Positions 1 through 4,377 of a stretch of 9,561 nt of DNA are shown here, piece by piece. The stretch comes from Collinsella sp. (lineage in GTDB: Bacteria > Actinomycetota > Coriobacteriia > Coriobacteriales > Coriobacteriaceae). Both the position numbers and the translations under genes were made by a program. Within the stretch, counting starts at the first letter, position 1. Every line of letters starts with the position of its first letter. Under the pieces are notes generated by a model. The model searched no databases, was not told the DNA's origin, and worked only from the letters and a program-made list of their open reading frames with translations. Location: assembly GCA_031292915.1 (NCBI GenBank), contig JAUMSH010000068.1:1-9561 (forward strand). The letters are read 5' to 3'.

Positions 1-1
1 G

Positions 2-841
2 CACCAGAACATCCGCCCGCTGCGCGTGCTCATCCTCCACCTCATGCCCACCCAGATCGCCACCGAGACGCAAATCATGCGCAAGCTCTCCAATACGCCG
101 CTGCAGGGGGAGGGGGACCTGCTGCGCACCACGACGCACGAGGCCACGCACGTAAGCGCCGGCCACCTGGAGACGTTCTACCGCACGTTCGACGACATCC
201 GCGACATCCACTACGACGGCCTGATCATCACGGGCGCGCCGGTGGAGCAGATGCCGTTCGAAGAGGTCGACTACTGGCCCGAGCTCTGCCAGATCATGGA
301 CTGGTCCACCACGCACGTGCACTCTACGCTGCACATTTGTTGGGGCGCACAGGCCGGCCTGTACCATCATTACGGTATCCAGAAGTACGATCTACCGGCA
401 AAGGCGAGTGGCGTGTTCGAGCATTATCTGGTGAAGCCGCAAAGCCCGCTGGTCCGCGGCTTCGACGACCGCTTCTATGCCGTGCATTCGCGCAACACCG
501 ATGTGCGCCGCGAGGACGTGGAGGCCGAGCCGCAGCTTGAGGTCGTGGCTGTGTCCGACGAGGTGGGCCTGTACATCGTCAAGTCGACCGACAGCCGCCG
601 CTTCTTTGTCTTTGGCCATCCCGAGTACGATACCGATACGCTGCGTCTGGAGTACGAGCGCGACGTGAAGCGCGGGCTCAACCCCCAGGTGCCGGCGCAT
701 TACTTCCCAGGTGACGACCCCACCGCCGAGCCGCGCAACGTCTGGCGCAGCCAGGCTCAGCTGCTCTACACCAACTGGCTCAACTACTACGTCTACCAGA
801 CCACACCCTACGACCTGGCCCGCGCCGGCGAGGAGCACTAG
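2..841 (+). CDS. metA: Homoserine O-acetyltransferase (MetA family), 5'-truncated
   Basis: This enzyme acylates L-homoserine with acyl-CoA, the first committed step of methionine synthesis, in the cytoplasm. The reading frame is already open at base 2, and the residues before the internal GTG at 26 (HQNIRPLR) match MetA, so roughly the first 28 residues lie outside the window. Counting from the GTG codon and comparing with the remembered E. coli sequence, there are no gaps. The nucleophile is Cys105 (codon 338-340, motif HICWGAQA; E. coli Cys142), and the His-x-Glu pair of GHPEYD is at 198/200 (E. coli 235/237). The position equal to E. coli Gly111 is Glu (codon 245-247, GAPVEQ). In the published family analysis Glu there marks acetyl-CoA rather than succinyl-CoA use, so the O-acetyl product is inferred. 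The C-terminus (TNWLNYYVYQTTPYDL) is intact and ends with TAG. The lysine at E. coli position 47 is Gln here. The downstream neighbour is convergent, with a gap of only 23 bp. Confidence 0.96.
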   Translation, partial: HQNIRPLRVLILHLMPTQIATETQIMRKLSNTPLQGEGDLLRTTTHEATHVSAGHLETFYRTFDDIRDIHYDGLIITGAPVEQMPFEEVDYWPELCQIMDWSTTHVHSTLHICWGAQAGLYHHYGIQKYDLPAKASGVFEHYLVKPQSPLVRGFDDRFYAVHSRNTDVRREDVEAEPQLEVVAVSDEVGLYIVKSTDSRRFFVFGHPEYDTDTLRLEYERDVKRGLNPQVPAHYFPGDDPTAEPRNVWRSQAQLLYTNWLNYYVYQTTPYDLARAGEEH

Positions 842-864
842 GCTGCCGGGAGGTACGCTGGCAT

Positions 865-1461
865 TTAGGCGCTGACGATGTTGGGCAGTGGCAGATCGTG
901 GGCGTCGGTGGGAACGTGGTCGACACGCTGTTCGTCAAAGGCGATGCCGACGATTTGGCATTCAGGTGCAACTGTGGGCAGGTAGCGGTCGTAGCAGCCT
1001 CCGCCGTAGCCCAGGCGCGCGTCGGTGCGGTCGAAAGCCACGAGTGGCACGACAACCATGTCGAGCTCGGCGGCGGGCACGATGGGGAAGTGGTCGCTGT
1101 CGACGTCCGTGGCTGCGAAGGCCCGCGTAGGGTGGGCGATAAACGGGGCCTCGGACGCATTGCAAGCAGAGACTGCCCGCATGCACATGCGCTGGCCATA
1201 AGCCATGGCGTCTGTTGCCGAGAGCATGCACGGATAGGCCACGCGCCAGCCACGCGCGACGGCCGCGGCGGCAAACGCGGCTGGGTCGACCTCGGAACCC
1301 ATCGCGGCATAGACGGCAACGGTGCGTTGGCCCGCAGCGCCGCTGGGCTCCATCAGCTCAACAAGCCGCGCGCAGATAGCGGCGGACTTTGCCGCCCGAA
1401 CATCCAAATCAAGAGCATTGCGCCGGGCAATCACCGCCCGCCGCAACTCAGCCTTATCCAT
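865..1461 (-). CDS. 5-formyltetrahydrofolate cyclo-ligase (MTHFS family)
   Basis: The protein has 198 residues, normal for this family (E. coli YgfA/Fau, B. subtilis YqgN). It converts 5-formyl-THF to 5,10-methenyl-THF using ATP, which recycles a folate storage/inhibitory form in the cytosol. Seen in sequence: the N-terminal basic helix KAELRRAVIARR (residues 3-14), SEVDP (56-60), VVVPLVAFD (136-144), the glycine-rich nucleotide-binding signature RLGYGGGCYDRYL (149-161), VGIAFDEQ (171-178), and a C-terminus VPTDAHDLPLPNIVSA typical of the family. The ATG at 1461 is preceded by GGGAG about 10 nt upstream on the minus strand, and no upstream in-frame start fits better. The gene converges with metA. 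Its own promoter must lie in 1462-1606, where I see only weak hexamers on the minus strand. No clear intrinsic terminator separates it from metA. Confidence 0.95.
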   Translation of the reverse strand: MDKAELRRAVIARRNALDLDVRAAKSAAICARLVELMEPSGAAGQRTVAVYAAMGSEVDPAAFAAAAVARGWRVAYPCMLSATDAMAYGQRMCMRAVSACNASEAPFIAHPTRAFAATDVDSDHFPIVPAAELDMVVVPLVAFDRTDARLGYGGGCYDRYLPTVAPECQIVGIAFDEQRVDHVPTDAHDLPLPNIVSA

Positions 1462-1560
1462 CCCGGTCTCATCTCCCAGCCTACCAAAAAGGGACGGGTT
1501 TATTTTGGCAGGTTTTATCTGGGCAAACGCGATATGGGCAGTAAAGCTACCGCAAATATG

Positions 1561-1593
1561 CCTGTGAACTGCTCCCTTTGTGGTTGTTTGGGC
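1561..1593 (+). repeat. Left copy of ~34-bp direct repeat flanking hicAB
   Basis: This 33-base stretch matches 2305-2338 with three mismatches and one single-base gap. Both begin CCTGTGAACTGC and end TTTGGGC. It lies 14 bp downstream of the hicB stop codon, in the 145-bp gap between the cyclo-ligase and hicB, where no gene is visible. The two copies are on the same strand and bracket the toxin-antitoxin genes. They may be a dispersed intergenic repeat of this genome or a duplication linked to acquisition of the module. Confidence 0.75.
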
Positions 1594-1606
1594 CTATGCG
1601 TTAATG

Positions 1607-1936
1607 CTATAACGCCGCGGCGATCGCTTCAGTCACAAACTTATTGAGTGACTCACCCTTCTTTGCCGCTGCCAGCGCCGCTTGCTTGTGGAGCTCAGAG
1701 CCCGTTCTTACGTTGAACGACCCCTTAAAAGCCCGCTCGGGTTCCTTGCCCTTCTCGGCACAAAACTCAAGGTAATCGTCGACGGCGTCGTGGAAGCATT
1801 GCTCCACTTCTTCAGCCGTGGAGCCTTCAAATACGATTGCGTCCCTAATGCCAGTGACCATACCGGTTAGCACATGCTGTTCGGCATCGAACTCGACTGG
1901 GGCGAAATAACCCTTGTATGCCAAAACGTTACTCAT
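1607..1936 (-). CDS. hicB: HicB-family antitoxin
   Basis: The protein has 109 residues. The first ~70 form the HicB partial RNase H-like fold that binds the toxin (YKGYFAPVEFDAEQHVLTGMVTGIRDAIVFEGSTAEEVEQCFHDAVDDYLEFC). The last ~40 (GSFNVRTGSELHKQAALAAAKKGESLNKFVTEAI) form a ribbon-helix-helix/Arc-like DNA-binding segment, as in HicB proteins that autorepress. The start chosen is the ATG at 1936. A strong GGAGGT lies 5-6 nt before it, inside the end of hicA. The in-frame ATG five codons upstream (1951) has no comparable site. The gene overlaps hicA by 8 bases (ATGAGTAA), which suggests translational coupling. Role by family: it neutralises HicA and represses the operon. Whether the pair is functional is inferred. 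Confidence 0.93.
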   Translation of the reverse strand: MSNVLAYKGYFAPVEFDAEQHVLTGMVTGIRDAIVFEGSTAEEVEQCFHDAVDDYLEFCAEKGKEPERAFKGSFNVRTGSELHKQAALAAAKKGESLNKFVTEAIAAAL

Positions 1937-2192
1937 GACTACCTCCGACATCTTGCAGAAATCGAACGATGTTTCGAATGGTCCCCGCTGTCAATTCGTC
2001 AGATGGATGTGGCGCGTGCATTACGAACATCCTGCCATCTGATGGCCTGTAGAAGCGAACGCGCAATCCGGATGTCTTGCCTTTGTTGTCCATTTCAAAG
2101 CCATATGAAGCCATAACTTTTAAAAAATCGGTATACCGATACGTCGAAGGGCAGCTAAGCAGTTGGGCGATGAGTTTATCGGTCCGCGTCAT
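1929..2192 (-). CDS. hicA: HicA-family toxin (mRNA interferase), atypical active site
   Basis: The protein has 87 residues and is encoded immediately upstream of hicB in the same transcript. HicA toxins are small dsRBD-like proteins that cleave mRNA/tmRNA. Seen here: an N-terminal helix (TDKLIAQLL), YTDFLKVMASYGFEM, a strand pair ending in SGLRVRFYRPSDGRMFVMHAPHP (about residues 41-63), then SDELTAGTIRNIVRFLQ, which fits the family's PHP...L..GT.R.I tail. The canonical catalytic His of the GSHxxF motif is absent: the aligned stretch reads SGLRVRF. This resembles the GSRVxFY branch of the family, but with Leu in place of Ser. His59 and His62 remain (MHAPHP). The ATG at 2192 has GAGGCGGG just upstream. 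Gene order toxin-antitoxin and the 8-base overlap support the assignment. Catalytic activity is uncertain. Confidence 0.88.
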   Translation of the reverse strand: MTRTDKLIAQLLSCPSTYRYTDFLKVMASYGFEMDNKGKTSGLRVRFYRPSDGRMFVMHAPHPSDELTAGTIRNIVRFLQDVGGSHE

Positions 2193-2206
2193 CCCGCCTC
2201 ACATTC

Positions 2207-2227
2207 TGCAACTATATCCTAGTTGCA
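2207..2227 (-). promoter_or_regulatory. Perfect inverted repeat at the hicA promoter (candidate operator)
   Basis: TGCAACTA (2207-2214) and TAGTTGCA (2220-2227) form a perfect 8-bp inverted repeat with a 5-base spacer, 14 bp before the hicA start codon. It covers the likely -10 region. The position and symmetry suit a dimeric ribbon-helix-helix repressor such as HicB, whose family commonly autorepresses. Binding is inferred. Confidence 0.6.
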
Positions 2228-2244
2228 GTTTAAGTCCGATGCAA
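2214..2244 (-). promoter_or_regulatory. Candidate hicAB promoter
   Basis: Reading the minus strand, TTGCAT (2239-2244) lies 17 bases from TAGGAT (2216-2221), and an overlapping TATAGT could serve as an alternative -10. Neither pair is a close match to consensus. Support comes from the location just upstream of hicA and from overlap with the inverted repeat at 2207-2227. Confidence 0.35.
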
Positions 2245-2254
2245 GCACCACTAC

Positions 2255-2289
2255 TATAGAACATGTGTACGTATAGAACAAGTGTTCGA
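2255..2289. promoter_or_regulatory. Two tandem 17-bp repeats resembling LexA (SOS) boxes
   Basis: The units 2255-2271 and 2272-2288 each begin TATAGAACA and agree at 15 of 17 positions. The second contains TAGAACAAGTGTTCGA (2274-2289). This matches the mycobacterial LexA consensus TCGAAC-N4-GTTCGA at 11 of 12 defined positions and contains the Bacillus core GAAC-N4-GTTC. The first (2257-2272) keeps GAAC but has a degenerate right half (GTACGT). The pair sits upstream of the hicA promoter and ~125 bp before the divergent zinc-ribbon gene. LexA binding is inferred. Confidence 0.45.
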
Positions 2290-2304
2290 ACCAACACAAA
2301 GGCA

Positions 2305-2338
2305 CCTGTGAACTGCGCCCCTTTGCGGTGGTTTGGGC
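2305..2338 (+). repeat. Right copy of ~34-bp direct repeat flanking hicAB
   Basis: This is the partner of 1561-1593 (about 30 of 34 positions identical). Its second half, CCTTTGCGGTGGTTTGGGC, also resembles the 3' arm of the terminator at 4104-4119, though it lacks the complementary arm. It may therefore derive from an old terminator or a genome-wide intergenic repeat. It lies in the leader region of the zinc-ribbon gene. Confidence 0.7.
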
Positions 2339-2342
2339 TGAA

Positions 2343-2354
2343 TGTTGCGCAACA
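2343..2354. promoter_or_regulatory. 12-bp perfect palindrome upstream of the zinc-ribbon gene
   Basis: TGTTGCGCAACA is a perfect palindrome 59 bp before the start codon at 2414. It could be a binding site for a dimeric regulator of this gene. No convincing -35/-10 pair is visible nearby, so the promoter of the downstream gene is not located. Confidence 0.3.
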
Positions 2355-2413
2355 AGGGCTGCATTTTTGGGTTTACCTTCATCGTAGAAAGAATGCACCG
2401 AAAGGAGCCCGCC

Positions 2414-4069
2414 ATGTTTTGTCGCTCGTGTGGTACGCCGCTTGTCGACGACGCCCTCTTTTGCCCCGTATGCGGCGCGCCCGTAGCACCCGACCAGGTC
2501 GCGGCCACGCAGCAACCCCGGCCTGCCACGCCCGCTCCCCAGCAATACGTGCCCGTGCAGCAGCCCGTGCGGCGCAAGCGTTCCAAGAAGCCCCTCATCG
2601 CCCTTGCCGCGGTGCTTGCCGTGGCGGCGGGTGTCGGCGGGGGAGCGCTGTTCTACTTCACCCAGATCGCGACCACGCCTATCGACGAGAAAACCTTCCC
2701 GGACAGCGGCATGCGTGCGCTTGTCTCGACCAAGTACGACACTAACGGTGACGGCCGCATCTCGCGCGACGAGGCCAAGGCGGTGACGTCGGTCGAGCTG
2801 GACGGCGTCGCGTCGACGCAGGGCCTGGGCAAGGTGTTCCCCAACGTTACCAGTGTGGAATACGGTGGGGACAAACTCGTCAACCTGGACCTCTCGGGTT
2901 GCGGCGACCTTAAAACCGTCGAGCTTAACTCGGCGAGCAACGTCACCGTCGTTAACCTGGACGGTTGCGACAACATCGAGAAGCTCGACCTTTCAAATGC
3001 CGGGGAGCTCAAAAGCGTCGATCTTTCGGGTAAAAAGAAGCTCGCCACGTTGGCACTGCCGCAGGATACGAAGGTTAGCGGCATTAAGGACACGCAGCTC
3101 GACGAGCTGTGGCTGCCGGTGTCCTATGAAGGCACCGATAAATCGGACCAGTACGGCGATATCTACGAGATCGAGCGTGACGAGAACGGTTATGTCACGG
3201 GCTTCACGTCTGCCGTCAAGCAAGGTGGCGGCGTAAGCTACAGCGTTGAACATGACGAGACGCATCGTATCTCTGAGATTGAAGAAGATCTGGCGGGCGG
3301 CTATGTGAACATCAACACGTTTACGTACGACGCCGACGGCAACGTCACGCGCATCGACTGCGATGCCGACATGAGCGATTCGTCGAGCACCACGACGTTT
3401 ACCTACGACGCGGACGGAAACCTGATCAACAAGACGACCCATGCGGGTTACGGCGAGAGCGCGAGCACGTATATTTATCAGAACGGCAACATGGTGACCA
3501 ACACCGATACCAGCCCGGCCAATCCTCGGACGGTCGTGTATTCGTACGGATACGACAAGGATCGCGTGACGTCCTTTACGCTGGACTGCCAGAGCGACAC
3601 GGTGGGAACTACGTGGACGATTACCGCGGGCTACGAGTATGACAAGGACGGCAACATTTCGCGTATCTCGCCTGTGGCATATGACTCGCACGGCAACGAT
3701 TACGGCTCGCTGAACTCGTATGCCGCGGTGGATTATTCGTACAGCGACGGAAAGCTCGACAGGATCGATTCCGAGCGCGGCGGCTATGCGGAGTTTTACT
3801 ACGACGACCACGGCAACCTGACGTCGGTCGACGAGTATGCCGGCCGCGGTTCGGATGCCGAGTTTGAGTTTGAGCACGAGGTCGAGTACCAGCGCTACTT
3901 CTGCAGCAAGCACGAGAAGAACAAGCCGGAGGAGTGGATTCGTCTGGATGCAGAGTACGACGTCGACCAGGGTAGCTGGAGCAACGATTCCGACTATGGT
4001 CGCGAATGCTTTGCAAGGATGTACAAGCTCGATCCGCTGGCGGCCAGACTGAACCCGTTCATCAAGTAA
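2414..4069 (+). CDS. Membrane-anchored zinc-ribbon protein with EF-hand loop, LRR-like and YD-like repeats
   Basis: I do not recognise a named gene; it encodes 551 residues. The start is the ATG at 2414, since AAAGGAG sits 8-9 nt upstream and the zinc ribbon begins at once. An in-frame ATG at 2342 lacks a site. Order of parts: zinc ribbon with Cys3/6/17/20 (FCRSCGTP...FCPVCGAP); a Pro/Gln-rich linker (25-52); a basic stretch RRKRSKK (53-59); one membrane helix (about 61-82), so by the positive-inside rule the N-terminus is cytoplasmic and the rest is outside. Next comes a canonical EF-hand/dockerin-type loop DTNGDGRISRDE (Asp109, Asn111, Asp113, Ser117, Glu120), then leucine-rich-like strands (LVNLDLSGCGDLKTVEL, IEKLDLSNAGELKSVDLS; 150-235). 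From ~250 to 475 there are repeated YDADGNV/YDKDGNI/YDDHGNL motifs like RHS/YD repeats. The C-terminus (490-551) has no recognisable domain and no visible anchor motif. Downstream lies a strong terminator, so the gene is probably monocistronic. A surface sensing or adhesion role is a guess. Confidence 0.88.
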   Translation: MFCRSCGTPLVDDALFCPVCGAPVAPDQVAATQQPRPATPAPQQYVPVQQPVRRKRSKKPLIALAAVLAVAAGVGGGALFYFTQIATTPIDEKTFPDSGMRALVSTKYDTNGDGRISRDEAKAVTSVELDGVASTQGLGKVFPNVTSVEYGGDKLVNLDLSGCGDLKTVELNSASNVTVVNLDGCDNIEKLDLSNAGELKSVDLSGKKKLATLALPQDTKVSGIKDTQLDELWLPVSYEGTDKSDQYGDIYEIERDENGYVTGFTSAVKQGGGVSYSVEHDETHRISEIEEDLAGGYVNINTFTYDADGNVTRIDCDADMSDSSSTTTFTYDADGNLINKTTHAGYGESASTYIYQNGNMVTNTDTSPANPRTVVYSYGYDKDRVTSFTLDCQSDTVGTTWTITAGYEYDKDGNISRISPVAYDSHGNDYGSLNSYAAVDYSYSDGKLDRIDSERGGYAEFYYDDHGNLTSVDEYAGRGSDAEFEFEHEVEYQRYFCSKHEKNKPEEWIRLDAEYDVDQGSWSNDSDYGRECFARMYKLDPLAARLNPFIK

Positions 4070-4081
4070 CAGCCCACTCGC

Positions 4082-4119
4082 AAACCACCCAAAGGGACAG
4101 ACACCTTTGGGTGGTTTTT
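4082..4119 (+). terminator. Rho-independent terminator of the zinc-ribbon gene
   Basis: Arms 4082-4095 and 4104-4117 pair perfectly over 14 bp (AAACCACCCAAAGG with its complement) around the 8-base loop GACAGACA. The 3' arm runs into TTTTT (4115-4119). The element starts 13 bases after the TAA at 4067-4069, which is the expected place. Confidence 0.9.
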
Positions 4120-4144
4120 GCTGAAGGGCGGGTGTCTGCGGCGG

Positions 4145-4207
4145 TTTGTCTCGATCTGTAACAGTAACTCGGCAAAAATGGGCCTAGCTGTTACAGATTG
4201 AGACAAA
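4145..4207. repeat. Long palindromic repeat element, copy A
   Basis: Twenty-base arms (4145-4164 and 4188-4207) are complementary with one mismatch, a G-T wobble in RNA, around a 23-base loop. The arm core GTCTCGATCTGTAACA is shared with copy B at 4229-4285. There is no T-tract, so it is not an ordinary terminator. It looks like a dispersed intergenic palindromic repeat or a structured RNA element in the gap between two convergent genes. Confidence 0.85.
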
Positions 4208-4228
4208 GAGCCGGCGCCATTCGGAAAC

Positions 4229-4285
4229 GTCTCGATCTGTAACATCTGGAGCCGATATTGCCGCCTAGATGTTACAGATCGAGAC
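4229..4285. repeat. Long palindromic repeat element, copy B
   Basis: Arms GTCTCGATCTGTAACATCT (4229-4247) and its exact complement (4267-4285) pair over 19 bp around a 19-base loop. The outer 16 bases equal those of copy A, but the inner arm bases and the loop differ. Two such elements lie within 22 bp of each other. A perfect arm beside a one-mismatch neighbour suggests the stem itself is maintained. Confidence 0.85.
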
Positions 4286-4293
4286 AAAACTGG

Positions 4294-4319
4294 TGGGACG
4301 GGCTGAGCTGCCCCGCCCA
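4294..4319. repeat. GC-rich imperfect hairpin
   Basis: TGGGACGGGC (4294-4303) and GCCCCGCCCA (4310-4319) pair at 8 of 10 positions around TGAGCT. It is not followed by a T-run on either strand. It may add to transcription blocking between the convergent genes or may be incidental in GC-rich DNA. Confidence 0.4.
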
Positions 4320-4326
4320 AGCGGCG

Positions 4327-4372
4327 GAAAAGAAAAGGTAGATTTTTAGGCATGTCCCAAAAATCTACCTTT
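4327..4372 (-). terminator. Probable terminator of the M16 peptidase gene
   Basis: AAAGGTAGATTTTT (4334-4347) pairs perfectly with 4359-4372 over 14 bp, with an 11-base loop. On the minus strand the stem begins 5 bases after the peptidase stop codon and is followed by TCTTTTCC. The stem is AT-rich and the T-tail is interrupted, so termination is likely but not certain. It may also act on the plus strand. Confidence 0.65.
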
Positions 4373-4377
4373 GTGCG

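Noticed and set aside
842..864. Shared terminator between metA and the cyclo-ligase
   Set aside because: Only weak GCC/GGC pairing is possible in this 23-bp gap and neither strand has a T-run.
1480..1510. CCAAAA/TTTTGG inverted repeat upstream of the cyclo-ligase as an operator or terminator
   Set aside because: Six-base arms with a long spacer in AT-rich DNA are expected by chance, and no regulatory motif was recognised.
898..1647. Open frame of 249 codons opposite the cyclo-ligase
   Set aside because: Antisense to a family-matching gene; the product has no recognisable features and runs through the intergenic gap into the 3' end of hicB.
1937..1951. Alternative hicB start at 1951
   Set aside because: The GGAGGT site falls between the two ATGs and can serve only the one at 1936, which also gives the usual short toxin-antitoxin overlap.
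2342..2413. In-frame ATG at 2342 as start of the zinc-ribbon protein
   Set aside because: No ribosome site, and it falls at the palindrome. The ATG at 2414 has AAAGGAG upstream and starts directly with the zinc ribbon.
2993..3913. Open frame of 306 codons on the minus strand opposite the zinc-ribbon gene
   Set aside because: The sense protein has clear domains and a strong ribosome site. The antisense product is a Val/Arg-rich low-complexity shadow of the repeated sense codons.
4145..4285. Palindromes considered as a CRISPR array
   Set aside because: The shared sequence is present as inverted pairs with unequal loops, not as regularly spaced direct repeats with spacers.
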